Source: Neurospora crassa OR74A
Taxonomy: Eukaryota > Ascomycota > Sordariomycetes > Sordariales > Sordariaceae
Assembly: GCF_000182925.2 (NCBI RefSeq)
Contig: NC_026501.1
Coordinates: 6,241,917 to 6,305,916 of the forward strand
Length of the DNA: 64,000 bases
Direction of reading: 5' to 3'
The number at the start of each line of letters is the position of its first letter. The stretch's first letter is position 1. Shown here piece by piece: positions 42,915 to 55,088 of the stretch. The translations under genes and the position numbers were made by a program. Below the pieces are notes generated by a model that saw only the letters and a list, made by a program, of their open reading frames with translations, ran no database searches and was not told where the DNA came from.

Positions 42915-45900
42915 TTTATCTTCCTCGCGGACCTAGCAGTCCAGTCTTAGTGGAAGTTCAAGTAGTCCGATGTTGTGTCGTCCCTTAGGGGGGTGTCACG
43001 GGCTGGATGCACAGCGCTTCTTGGCTGAACAGCTGGGTCTCACGTTTATGTTGATCTGGAAGATGCCCCGATTCTAGACTCGGATGCGTTAGCCGTGACC
43101 TTGGCAAACAAAGTTACAGTGCTAAATCAGGAGTACCTCTGGACCACCTCTCAACCCTCAACTGGAATGGCTTTGGACCAAAAAGGAAACCACGACAGGT
43201 CTCCTTCGATGAATTGGGCGCGGTCCTTCTCAGCCGTTAGCAAAGGGTCCCAAATTGTGCGAAGGATACGGACTCTAGACACCGTACGGACTGTGCATAC
43301 TCATCAGCGTTTGGATGTGACCCCCCCAAAAAGCCGGCTACAGAGTCACATCAACTTATATGCTGAAATTTGCTGACGCAGTCAATAGTATGTCCGAACC
43401 GGGAGAGAGCTATGAGGAAACCCTGGGCGTTCTGGGATGAAGGGATATGGAATCTAGATGACATCGGCGGGAAATCCAGGTGACGCCTGGAGTCTCCATC
43501 CAGCCGTTGTTATATCTGCCAGCACCATAGTCTACGAGACCATCCTATACTGAGAGCCCTTGCCAGCGCCTGCTCAGTTGACACCTTCACAAAAGGACAA
43601 CAAACTGCAACAACGAATGCATATCAACCCTGACCCATACGGCCAGCCATTATCCATATCACTGGGGGGTCCAACGCCGCTCCTACGCTAGACTCCATCA
43701 AGATTCGTTGTTGGCTCGGTAGGTGCCAGATTGGCACGCCCGGGCAAGATGCTAGGTCGCAATACTGGGCTTGTTAGCAAATGAAGCGTTCCCAGGGGAA
43801 GGTCAAATCAGTACCACCATGCATGCCACCCTATACTACCCCCGCCCGCATAGCTGCTACATCACTCGATTCTCCAGTCGGTCTCCAATCACATCCCTGA
43901 TCTTATCACGCCTGGTGATCATTCCACACTGAGGCCAGAGCATTGCCGGCGGTTGTGGCTTCAACCTCTCTTCGATCGCATTATGCCTTACGATGCCAAG
44001 TTTACTCTGACGGGATTCTGGCCCTTCGGCAATTTCTTTTTCACCATTCCTCCACGAACTACGCGCGGGGGTCCTGGGGATTTACTCACCGCAGGTATTA
44101 CCCTCACACCCAGTAGGTATGATTACCTCGAAGCAACCTTACCTGTCATTCCACCGCTTGTCGACATTTGACAGGCATCCATATGTCGTCAGCGTCCTAT
44201 ACTTACAAAATTTCTCCTGGCCTCAGCCTTGCCAGCCATGACACCTCTCATTTCCTGAACTTGTGTTTTTGTTGTTGGTTTGATCTTTTGTGGCCCGTCA
44301 ATGCGTGTGCTTGCATGGGGATTACCACCCTCTCGGACCTGGCTCCTGACTAATAGAGAGGACGAGTTGGGAAAACCATGACCCAATTGGCAAAAATATC
44401 TTACGCCACGCAGGTGTCGCCGGTCATCACAACCAACTACTGCCGGATGACTTACATACAGATCTACAAAGGTACTGTACTAGTACCGAAGCTGATCATT
44501 ATGGTACTGAATCAAGCAATCAATTTGCGACACACAAGATCTCGTCAGACATGATCTCAGCTGATCTACTTGTCCCACGTCTTCATATTCTACCTGGATT
44601 GGTTGATTCAAGGCCATTCGAAGCAGCATAATATACCAGGCCACTGACGCAGGATATCAAGTCAGAGCATATCAAACCAGGCCCAACCGGTACTCGTAAG
44701 TAGACAAGCCAGTCTTCTCACAGGAACCCTCAAAAGAACCGACACTCGACACACTCGCCTTGTTATCGGTTTGAATTGTGCTCTCCATTTCATGTACATC
44801 GACCTAACCAAAGATGCAACCACAGATTCGAGCTTCGTCGAGATACGGTTGAGTTACACTTTGTAAACTCCGGGTCCAGACCGTAAGCAGACATAGAGGA
44901 TTCTGTTCCAATTGAGTCCTTGGAGAAACTACACGCCTTTCTCTCCGATCCTATTATGAGAGAATGTCGAAATGGTCAGATAGAGGACCTACCCGCCCGC
45001 TTACTTAGTACCCAAACAGCATGTCAGTCTGGTATTGTGTAACAAACCATAAGCCGTTGTTACATGTGCTCAAGTTACACAACATGTGAGTATTCTACCT
45101 TTGGGCTGAGGAGGCATATTGACGTTTCACGGAAGACTTCTATCCACCCTGCTTGGGCACCTATATTCGAGATGCGTTTGCGTAATGTATCCTGCGAGTT
45201 CCTGCAAAGGCTTGACACGCTGCAGCACCGCAGCATTGCAGACAGGCATGACCCAGCTCGTCCGCTTGTATGAGACGTAGGCGGCTAGAGCGTCGGCGGT
45301 GAAAAAAAAAATATCAGTAATTCGTTGGGCGGAGTAAGAGGACATGGCTTGGGTCAACAAGGTGTTGCTACTCTTTCGTCATCTCATGGTTTGACATTGA
45401 AGTGTTGGCTTGGATCTGTGATGACTATGTCAGATTTTAGAACGAGGAGGAGACAAATGAAACCAACACCGAGCCAGTGGCTTGAGATGTTTTGCAAAAT
45501 GATGAGAAATGGCCGGCTAGATCGGATAATCTCTGCTGAATTCTTCGAGGTCCTGTCCCTTACTGTCGGGTACTATCTTGTCCATTCGCATGCTTGCGCT
45601 TATAGAACAATTTGTCATCACTTCCGTGACTCGACAGGAGTTGGATCTCTTTTTGAGACAGACAAGAAAGAGAAAGGTCGGATTTGGTCTTCTTGGCTTA
45701 CGGTCAACATCCACTTGATGCCAACTTCCAGGCAAGAAACTCACATTCGGACCTTGGACCGACTTTGACCATTTCTGTCTTATGAGCCTGAACTATTCCG
45801 TAAGAAGTCATGAGACGAGACAGTGATGTACGTTGAAAGGAGTAAGCGTTTCAGATATTGTCGTCCTATGGTGTCTTTTCTGCATCATACCTGATATCCT

Positions 45901-46494
45901 TGGCAGAAGGCTTGTCAAGCTATTCACTTCTTCATGCCTTGATTTGAGGCGCACAACGCCGCAGTGTCTATCGCGTTGTCAGATACAAAGATACCATTGC
46001 CTTACCGCGAAGAAACTCTTTACATAGGAAGAAAAAGAGGGCAGAACGAAGACGAAGACCACGGATCGATGGAAGAGTAACAAAGCTAACAAACAACACA
46101 GGAGAGATGAAGCTGAAAAGAGCATCCAGAAGGTGAGAGAAACCGGTTCACCAAACGAGGTCTAGCTAGCCAGCGAGCCATGTGACAAGCCAGGAAGAAG
46201 GCGTAAAGAATCAACCTAGAAAAGTCGATTGTAGAAGAGAGGAAAGAAGTCATGAAAGTGAACAATTTCCCAGCCCGCCTGTTGACTCTGATTCACTTTC
46301 ATAGTTCACTCCCCAAGCCCAACACCAACAGGTACACTCAACATCCAACATTCTGGATGACTCTTCAAAACGCCACGGAATTGATTGGCAAATTACGCAG
46401 TTGCATATTAGGTCAAATCCATTATCTTCAACCCCATTACCGTTCATTGCCAAGATGGAATTGACGGGGTAGGTGAATTACAGGGTCGCATGTA

Positions 46495-46529
<35 letters not shown>

Positions 46530-48046
46530 TATACACAACGACAACGGTCTATTAGCGGTGTACCCGCCACTCATGACAATGAACCATTGGCATCACATTA
46601 CATCCACTTCAGTTCAGATCTCCCCAGATCTGACTGACAGCTCTTCACAGTACGTTAGTGTCGTCGCCCATAAGTATTTGGGCTTCCTCATGGCCGTGTT
46701 ACATGACAGATCACTTACAAACATCTACTACTACTATGTTTGACCACTACTTCAACCACAACTATCAACGCGACTATTGCTGCAGATTCCCTATCTTTCT
46801 TTCTCTCTCTCTCTACTCCAACTACCTTGGGGCTAATCCAGTAAGATCGGTCCGTCGAGTGGGTCTCTGTCTGACAATGTCAATGGCTTCTGTTCAATCT
46901 CTGAAATGTGAAATCACGATTACGGTTACAGTCACGGTTTATGGTCATGGTCACGACTTCTCAGTCTTACGGCCATGATGATAGTAGGTAGGTAGCTGTC
47001 AAGATCACTGACGGTCACGGCTACAGACCTTGATACCTACCAACTACCACAAACAAGCACTACTCTTTATCTTGCCGCCGCCGCAAATCTTTAGTGACAC
47101 GTGGAATGACAACCGGGAATTGGGATCCTCCAATGTTCCTTCCAGACTTCCGATCTCTGCGGAGGCTAAGAACCCGTTACGGTGAACTGGAATGACTGGC
47201 CGTCGGAGGCCTCAACTGTTTCGTGCCATGTTTCCTCAAACACTTGCCATGTTATATTTTCTCAGCAATACTCCCTTCGCCTAAGTGGTAGGCGGGAGGG
47301 AGAAGATGGTGTGGGGCTTTTATTTGGACGGAGCGATCTGGAGAAGCCTACCGACCGACTGGTTGTCCAACGTTAAAGTGTAGGTGGATTTGTGTATGTT
47401 ATATATGAAAGTCAACGTCTATTGCGCTGGTGGTGACTAATACGCTAACATATTCATGAGAGATTGCCCACCCAGGCGGCAAGAAGAATCGAAGAGCAAA
47501 GAGCTGTATGATCTATGTCGAACAATGATAGAGCAGCTGGCAAAGAGGGTTAACGGTAATGCAAGGCCACGCAATCCAAGGCAGTCCTAACCATTCAAGT
47601 CCAGCAAAGCAAGCCCCAGCAACAATATCTTGTCACCCATATCCATGAAATATATCGTGATCGAGTATAGGAAAAAAAACAAAACGAAAAAAAAAACAGA
47701 GGCCCCCCGAAGGACCTCCATCGACCAAGCCAAGAGATATCAGGCCATATAACGAACACAATATCCTTTGTATTGCTGTACGAACGCCGTATTAACGCTT
47801 GTGAAACAGAAAGTCGTGAATTCTTTTCCATGTCCGCATGGCAAGATCTATCGATCCTACCCTTCATCATCATGCCATCATATACATGCCAAAGCCTTTC
47901 TAGCTTTACTGTCCTCGAAGGAGCAGCACACCCGTTCTACCATGATGGCTAAACCAATATTACCTTGTTGGTGTCCCAGACTACGTTAGAGACAAGGCCA
48001 CGGTCGCAATGCGCAGCATTGGCGCCAAAAATTCTCGTCTTGTTGC
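42915..48046. other. long intergenic stretch, no gene seen
   Basis: About 5 kb of balanced composition. Many short ORFs on both strands, none with a domain, signal peptide or consistent intron pattern. It contains the AT microsatellite listed separately and several copies of short GGTCAT/GGTCACG words near 46.9 kb. Genes made only of short exons or non-coding RNAs could be missed here. Confidence 0.45.
46495..46522. repeat. (AT)n microsatellite
   Basis: About 14 uninterrupted copies of AT. Confidence 0.95.
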
Positions 48047-50341
48047 TCAGGCAACCGTCTTGCCACCACAGTCCGGAATCTTGATTCCCTTTTTGAGATT
48101 CCTGTCCACATCCATGAGACCCCAGTGATCCTCCCATTGCTGGTCCTTGGTGTTGAATCGGATTTTCCATGGCTCGTCAAAGGCCTCAAACCAGAAATAC
48201 TCGGTTCCGTTGGCGAGTGCCTGGCATACCCAATCGCTCATGAACTGGTTCAACTCGGTAATGCCAGCCACCGCACGACCAGGGCAGTTGGTACTTTTGG
48301 TATCCGGGTAGCAGTCCGACCCACCCTGTGACGGCCAACCAGTCTCGCTGATGATGTTTTTAGACTTGTCTGATTTCATAAAGGTGCCAGCATGGTCGTT
48401 CCAGAAAGTCGTGGTCCATGCTGCTGCATCCTTGGCGTTGACGCCGCCGAAAAAAGGGTGAATGTTCGCCATGATGTAATCGCTCACTTTGGCCAGTGAT
48501 TCATCCCAATTGTCGCCAAGATCGCTGGTTGCCACTGGTAGCTTCATGCCCCTAGAGGTGAGGTTCGTACGGACGTCGGAGAGTAGTGTGCTCAGACTGG
48601 CGAGAGTCATTTCCTTGCGGAACAAAATTTCGTTAGCTACAATAAGACCCTTGAACCATTTATCGCCATAACTGTCGAGAATTGTCCACATCTGGGAGAG
48701 CTGACGATCATTAGTCGTTGTGTTGCCATCCTGCCAGACGCCCAGCCAAATCTTTATCGTGTTATCAAGCTTCAGCTGCTTCAGCGCGTGGATGACCATC
48801 TCGGTTTGGTTACAATCGGTGCCGTAAAGCCGAACTGTATTGGTCATCTGTGACAGAACCGCGATATCACGAGTGATGTTGTTTTGCGAAGGAGGGTTGT
48901 GGATGCAATCCGGGTACTGGGAATTGAGTGGCGTATAATCTATACCCGGAAAGACTTTGTGTAGGCCGGGGTTATTCATGAGCGCCTGGATTTCGGAGGA
49001 GTTGATGTCGAGATCCCCATTGTTTTGCATGTCATCAGCGGCGGAATCGCCCTGTTTCTTATCTTCGCCGCCGCGCTTGAGCACAACACCGAATACAATT
49101 CCGAGGACAATGGCGGCAGCAACAAGAAGTCCAAGCGTCAGGATGGCCGCTAGCCTCCACTTCTTGCCCCTACTCCTCGACTTGCCGGTAGAGTTCCACT
49201 CAGGCTTTTCAGCTACGAAACCTGGTTTATATGGACCGGCCGCATGTATAGTGTCGGTCATCTGGACATTGTTTTTGATCGGAGTATAGCCAGAGACATT
49301 ACCGCTCTCATTACGGCTGGCCAGGCCGCCAATGACGCCGCCAGCGGCAGCGGTGCCAGCAACGGCTCCAGCGCTCTTGTTGCTCCCATTACCGAGGCTG
49401 AGGATGCTGTTCCTTTTCGACTTGCGGTGGTAATTGAGCCCGTCATCGTCATCATCATCAAGAGCAGCGAGCGGATCGACAACCCCCAGACCTGGTGGCT
49501 GAGGACGGCCATAGCTCAGAAAGGGATCGTCTGTGTAGATACCTGTCGTACCAGGACCTTGATGTGGGCTTCTGGAGGGACTTGTCTGCCCAGGTGTGCC
49601 GGCCCCCGGCGCATACTGCGCAGCATTTAATGCCTGCGAACTGCTTTGTAGGCTAGGGGGCCCGCTGTTTTGTGCATACGGACTGGCATAAGGCATCTGC
49701 GCCTGGGTATAGTTCGATGCATCGCGCACATTGGGCCCGGGGTTCTGTTGGCTTTGAAATTGCCCTGGAGTAGGTTGTTGGTCGTATTCTTGTGGGTAAG
49801 CGGGGCCGTCAAGTGCGTTGAGTCCGCTCTCCCTCGCAGTCTGGTCAGCGACAGTCAGCGCAATCCCCGTCACACCACCGGCAGCAGCATTGCTGAAGTC
49901 GTCCGCTCCAGGAGTGATGTTGCTGAGGGCCCTAGGTCGTTGTGACTCCGAGTAGCTAACCTGATCATTGCCCCACGATCTTCCCTCGGCGCGATGAGGA
50001 GGCGGCTGGGGAGGGGATATAGGCGACACTATATCTTGTGGCTCGTAGCTGTTGGATGCCGTACCAGCTGGTATGTACGCTCTGAAGTTGCCATCGCCAT
50101 TACTCCTTTCTGATGATTGTCCTTGACTCTTGCGTCTCTCCATACGAAGTCGCTCAAAGGCAGAATCCGGATGGGCTCCGGGTCGGGATGCGGACGGCGG
50201 ACGGAATGAATTTTGGTACTGTTGCTGGGAACGCGAGGGCGGATAGTACTGGTTTCGTGAATGGTATGGAGATGTTGACGAACCAAGAGGTTCTCGTTCC
50301 GCCATTTGATCGTCGTCAAATGAATATCTTGACTGTGCCAT
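48047..50341 (-). CDS. btgC: GH17 endo-beta-1,3-glucanase, BtgC-like type II membrane protein
   Basis: Single exon, 764 residues from the chosen Met (MAQSRYSFDDDQ, in good context, A at -3). The frame runs 21 codons further up but that extension looks like leader. The N-terminal cytoplasmic region, about 390 residues, is Gln/Pro/Ser-rich and disordered, with an acidic run (LDDDDDDG) and a Gly/Ala stretch. One membrane segment follows at about 395-421 (WRLAAILTLGLLVAAAIVLG). The extracellular GH17 domain runs from about 455 to the end: FPGIDYTPLNSQYPDC, TNTVRLYGTDC, proton donor Glu571 in VANE, and nucleophile Glu666 in ISETGWPSQGG. The architecture and motifs match Aspergillus BtgC/EglC-type membrane glucanases, which act on wall beta-1,3-glucan during growth or separation. 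The usual VGNE motif reads VANE, a change at a non-catalytic position. Confidence 0.95.
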   Translation of the reverse strand: MAQSRYSFDDDQMAEREPLGSSTSPYHSRNQYYPPSRSQQQYQNSFRPPSASRPGAHPDSAFERLRMERRKSQGQSSERSNGDGNFRAYIPAGTASNSYEPQDIVSPISPPQPPPHRAEGRSWGNDQVSYSESQRPRALSNITPGADDFSNAAAGGVTGIALTVADQTARESGLNALDGPAYPQEYDQQPTPGQFQSQQNPGPNVRDASNYTQAQMPYASPYAQNSGPPSLQSSSQALNAAQYAPGAGTPGQTSPSRSPHQGPGTTGIYTDDPFLSYGRPQPPGLGVVDPLAALDDDDDDGLNYHRKSKRNSILSLGNGSNKSAGAVAGTAAAGGVIGGLASRNESGNVSGYTPIKNNVQMTDTIHAAGPYKPGFVAEKPEWNSTGKSRSRGKKWRLAAILTLGLLVAAAIVLGIVFGVVLKRGGEDKKQGDSAADDMQNNGDLDINSSEIQALMNNPGLHKVFPGIDYTPLNSQYPDCIHNPPSQNNITRDIAVLSQMTNTVRLYGTDCNQTEMVIHALKQLKLDNTIKIWLGVWQDGNTTTNDRQLSQMWTILDSYGDKWFKGLIVANEILFRKEMTLASLSTLLSDVRTNLTSRGMKLPVATSDLGDNWDESLAKVSDYIMANIHPFFGGVNAKDAAAWTTTFWNDHAGTFMKSDKSKNIISETGWPSQGGSDCYPDTKSTNCPGRAVAGITELNQFMSDWVCQALANGTEYFWFEAFDEPWKIRFNTKDQQWEDHWGLMDVDRNLKKGIKIPDCGGKTVA

Positions 50342-53300
50342 TCTCGGATACGAGGACGAGATGCGAGTGGATGGCAGGGCGCAGGAGTGTACGTGTAGGA
50401 ACAAGTTCAGACGAGATCATCAATTAGGGGTTCTGTGGTCGACTTGCAGCGTAGGTCATGAGCGCTCGGGTCCAAACGGCCGCAGATGCAGATGAGGGGA
50501 AAGAAGAACGTCGATTCCCGCGGCGACTGGAACTAGATATGTCTTGGAAATCCAAGCAAACAAAAGACGATGTTCCACTGTTGTGTACATTGAATAACTT
50601 AGCATGAGGACAGACCAAATGAGCAACAGCCGCAAGGAATCGGACAGGAGGCAGCATACCAGAGATAAAAACAGAAGGGTATTACAAGCGAGGTGTTCCC
50701 GGTGTTGTAGTGTCGCAGACTCGTGGGACCGTCCACACCGGATGCCAGGCGACAAAACAAACAATGACGCTTTGTCTCGGAACGCCGATTAAAGTGGAAG
50801 TGACTGTAGTGTAGTATTGGGGCATCCGTAGACAAGCCCCGCAATAAACGGCTGGTGCCTGGTAGTTTTAGAATCGCTCCAAGAGAAGGCTTTTCGAAGT
50901 AAATGCTCGAAGATATCAAAACCGAAAGGCTATGCGGTCCTGAGCGGACGTGTGTCGGCAAAGGATGAGGTTGTCGTCAAGTGTGTGACGCGAGGTGATT
51001 TTTCTCGGTTCCCTTGTAGCAGTGGCCGGCCAAGGCAGAGCCTGCCCGACACTCATTCGGCTGAATCCTAGAATGTGTTTTTGCGGCGGTTGGTGTCCCG
51101 TCGCATTGCCATCGCATTGGACCAAAAAGGGCTGGCACACCCGAAACCAAGTGCAGCTGGAGGGTGGGATGGTGGACGGGATCAGTGGACTGTCGTCCTG
51201 TGCCGGGATGTGATGCCCCTGGCTGGACCTGATGGCTGGATGGCTGCACTGGGGCTGTAGTGTGGATGCGCGGAGCAGCGGGTGGTGGTTGGTGGTTACC
51301 TGGTGGAGCCTGTCACCCCGCCCCAGTAGTTCCAGCGGTTCCCAGCGACCGGGATTCAGCCAGCGCTGACGGCGGGGACTTGCGTGGAGGGCGGGGAGAG
51401 GCGTGTCTCAATATGCTTTTACACTAGAGGTACTTCTAGCATGGTGGTCCTGAGATGTTAGGGGTCCATGGAACATGGGTAGAGAAAGGAATGCGTTTCA
51501 ATCGTAAACATTTACACCCGCAAGATACAAATGATATTGCTAACCTTCAACACAGGTTGAAATTCACTCAGGGGAAAATAAAACAAAAAAAGAGAGAGGG
51601 ATAGAGAGAGAGAGCAAGAAAGAAAGCCCCTTTCTGGTTTTTTTCGAGGCTCGTTTTCTTCTTTCTTCTCTGAAGGGGGCCGGTATCTACTGCATAGTAG
51701 TAGGTCCTGAGAACTGCCCCTGGTTAGAGGGCCTCATGCACAGTGCTCAATATCTCTTTCCATTTCTACACTCATCACCAGGGACGGGAAGGCGTGTCTG
51801 CAAAGATCCCTACATGCACAGATTTTGATCCAGTATCTCACCCAAAAGACGCATTTTATGAATGCTGAGCTGCGAAGAGGACGGAGTATTCCAACCAAAC
51901 CTTTTGAGACTCGCGACCTTGGAGGTGCACGGACATTGTCTGGACCTGGCACCCTGGATACCGAGTCCCTTTCTTACACAGTACCTAGGTATGTACGTAG
52001 TAAGACATCTGCTTCCAGATAATGCACCTTTTCCCTGGTAATGCATCTTTTGTTTCCTTGGTAATGTCTTGTCTCCTTGGTAATGCACATGTTACTTGGT
52101 GAGCGTCTTTCTTTACCTTAGCGTTCGACGGATGCACAGACCTTCTTCTTGGTAATGCATTTTGTTCTCTTTGACAAGGCCATAGTTTGTCCACAGCCAT
52201 TGCAAATCACCATCCCACAATCGGACAACAGTCCGTCACGTACTTGTCTCCAACAAGAGAAATGTAACGAACAAAACTTTGCATTAGGACAATGCCGCCA
52301 AAGTTCACATCTTTCACTTCAACATCCTGTCAAGAGGCAATCGGCCCACACAAGGTGTTCAGTAGGCTGTCTCGCTGCAACCGAAAGACACGCCCCCCTT
52401 CCAAGAAAGGAAGGTGGAGGGAAAATCGAAGAAAATCTTTCTCGTCCGGCGCCCAAGGACCGTAAAGCCTCGACATCAAGGGTTTCAGAGAGAAATGTCA
52501 GAAGCAACTTTGCATTGGGAGTCAGGCCGCTCACTCGTGATTGCATATAGGTACTACGTACGCAGTATATGGGTCCCTGAGACCGCCGTAGGCATTGAAT
52601 TGACCAAAGGTGCCATCGTGATAAGCATTGACAAGTAGAAGTGTCAAGAGTTCCTTACGACGTCCAATAGGGCGCTGTCGGGTCCTCAAACAGTGGGGGG
52701 CACAGTCAAAACCTGGAAGTGGCTACAATGCACCAGCAACTACGAATTGGGGGTGTCTTTTGTGGTTACGCTCGGGAGGCTGAGGTTCAGTTGGTTGTAG
52801 AGGAAGATCAGCTCAATCACCACTCGGTGGTTGGCTGAAGATACTTGGACTAGCACAAGCTAAAAATATTACCTTGCGGACGGACACAGAACGCGACGCC
52901 AGCCATCCTCTTTGTTAATGGTACAGAGGTTGGGGGCGGCGGATAAAGGCAACCGAATGGAAAGCTTCGAATGCCGGACAGCGGAGTGTATTGAGAACAT
53001 ATGATACCTACCTCTATGTACATACCTAAGGTAGGTACAGACAGGTAAGGTGGAAGGATCCGACATGACTACCTCTACCTAGGTACCTTTAAGAGATTTC
53101 CCCTGCCGGTATTGCTTGATGATGGATGAGGTCGGGCCCCTGGAGGGCTTCTGACCGCCCGACGCCCGCCCGGCCCTCTGCAAAAAAAGTGCCCCGCCAT
53201 TACATCATGGCAGGTGGCCGCTGCAAAGAAGGAGCAGGAAAGGAAACCGCATGGATTAGGTTGAAGCCTTCTCGCGGTCCACAACCCGCGCAGCACGGCA

Positions 53301-54440
53301 GTGGTCCAGAACTGACGATCAACACCTGAGGAGACGATATTGCGTTGTTTACAACAGAATTCAATTAAAGCCACCTTGTCGATGGAATGCCGCCCAACGT
53401 TCAACGGCGCAACCTGGGCGCGAACTTGGACGAACGCCCAGCAGGGCATGTGCACCCACATTTGCAAGACAGCGGCTGAGGTGGAATGCAGGAACCCCAC
53501 AGTGCATCGCATGTGCGAGCCGCCTCCCGTGCTCCTTCCCTAGCGCTGGACCTCCCGTAGAACGGGCTATTGCACCCCACCGACCTGATCCAAGACCGTT
53601 ATTTCGACTGCATGCGGCGACACCTCAACAACATCACCATCAACACCACTGGAACCTACCATGGACTTTTAGCGTCTTAGATATGTGCTTGGACCATACC
53701 TAGCGACAGGAGTTACATTTCCTTACTATATGACTGCTCTCAAATCTGTGCATTATGTCAGCAGTTTTGACCGTCAAAAGTCAAGTGTCCAACCTTGACA
53801 GCGGTTGCACATCTGTAATGGTCGTAGCAACTGCTATCCGAATGCGAGACGATGACAGCAAGTGTTAGAGAGATGTAAGAAGCCGCTGCATCTATGTCAG
53901 CATAGTCATGACACAAGTAGTTGAAGTACATGCATAAACTGATCTGGGTAAATTGGGGAAACCGGAGGCACGTCGTGGCAGCCGGATTTCGGCTGACAGC
54001 GTGGCTCTACCGGGCATGGCTTGAAGAGATGCTCTTCAACACCTACCAACCGTGCCAAGACATGGCGATTTCTCCTGTCTTCACCGATTTGACTTTCCGT
54101 ACCGGCGAGTCGAGATTCCACGTATCACGAAGTCCAGCTGTTGTACGGAGTAGGAGGATACAAGACTGGGGCATTCATCTAGACCCCTCCAGACAACCAT
54201 ACACGACTTGGATGATGTCAACGACCGTAAGGTTGACATCATGACTACAGCTATCCTTTACACCATAACGAGCTACATCGACGTCTAGAACCTATTTGAG
54301 CTCACGTGGACCTCTGTGCTCTTCCACCAAAGAAAACGTCGACAACAATAAAAATAATTCAATCAACACCTGTAAACCCATCACAACCCGACCTCACCAC
54401 CCAAATCCACAAGTACCAAGTCAAAAAGAAATCGTTCACC
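50342..54440. other. long intergenic stretch, no gene seen
   Basis: Includes the promoter and leader of the GH17 gene (50.3-50.9 kb). The remainder has balanced composition with scattered ORFs on both strands and no domain. A short degenerate repeat cluster at 52.0-52.2 kb is listed separately. Several AGGTACC/GGTAGGTA-type words occur near 53.0 kb without clear meaning. Confidence 0.45.
52018..52165. repeat. degenerate cluster of CTTGGTAATGCA units
   Basis: Five or six imperfect copies of CTTGGTAATGCA, mostly about 20 bases apart, with a last copy near 52,149. On the minus strand they read repeatedly as His-Tyr-Gln-Gly or Leu-Pro-Arg-Arg in different frames, so they are unlikely to be coding. 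Confidence 0.65.
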
Positions 54441-55088
54441 ATGTCTGCCAACCCCGATTCCGTTACCAACCAGGGCCAGTTCCACGCCAAGGTCCCTCCT
54501 TCTAAACCCATGACCAATTCTGGCGTAAGTATCAGTCCAAACACACTCCTCCTTCCAGTTTCAGGATGCCTAACCCACGTCACCCATCAGCATCAACCCG
54601 GCCACCATGTAGGCAACGAACGCGCGCCCGAGTTCCACGCAAAGACCTTCCCACCCGGCACCGCGCCGGAGGAGCACACTTATCTTCCGAACCCAATTCA
54701 CGAGATCCCCGGCCAGGCTCTCAATCCGGACGTCGACCCGTCTTCACGCACTGATCCGCTCGACGCCTACCGTGGTCCCACCACCCAGGACCTCTATAAC
54801 CGGGCCACATGGAGCCAGCCGATGCAGGGTCAGACGAGCAGGGAGCTGCACGGCCTGCATCCCGGTAAGCGCAAGAAGGAGCACTCCGGGCTCGAGGGTG
54901 TAGGCGCCACGGACCCGCATGCCCCGACCGTCGAGCACAAGGTCCGCGAGATTGTCGCCGATAAGCCTCCGCCTATCGAGAGGGGTATCAGGCATGTAAT
55001 TGGTCCTGCGCCGGAGGGCGCGGAGTACGACGTGCCGGAGCCGGCGGACACAGTTGCTAAGGAGAACAAACCTAAGAGGCATCATTGA
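54441..55088 (+). CDS. conserved fungal protein of unknown function
   Basis: Two exons, 54441-54524 and 54591-55088, joined in phase 0 across a 66-nt intron (GTAAGT, branch CCTAAC, acceptor CAG), giving 193 residues. The ATG follows ATCGTTCACC, a good context. The protein is hydrophilic, with no signal peptide or membrane segment. A repeated idea FHAK-x-x-P-P occurs twice (residues 14-20, and FHAKTFPPG in exon 2). Other recognisable blocks are NPIHEIPGQALNPDVDPS, SQPMQGQTSRELHG, HPGKRKKEHSGLEGVG and a C-terminus rich in Lys, Pro and Glu ending in HH. The HPGKRKKEHSGLEGVGA block resembles a widely conserved uncharacterised ascomycete protein; its small disordered nature is reminiscent of stress-related proteins, but I assign no function. 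Confidence 0.85.
   Translation: MSANPDSVTNQGQFHAKVPPSKPMTNSGVSISPNTLLLPVSGCLTHVTHQHQPGHHVGNERAPEFHAKTFPPGTAPEEHTYLPNPIHEIPGQALNPDVDPSSRTDPLDAYRGPTTQDLYNRATWSQPMQGQTSRELHGLHPGKRKKEHSGLEGVGATDPHAPTVEHKVREIVADKPPPIERGIRHVIGPAPEGAEYDVPEPADTVAKENKPKRHH

Noticed and set aside
53075-53512. 145-codon minus-strand ORF with several Cys
   Set aside because: No signal peptide, domain or even cysteine spacing; it looks like chance in GC-rich DNA.
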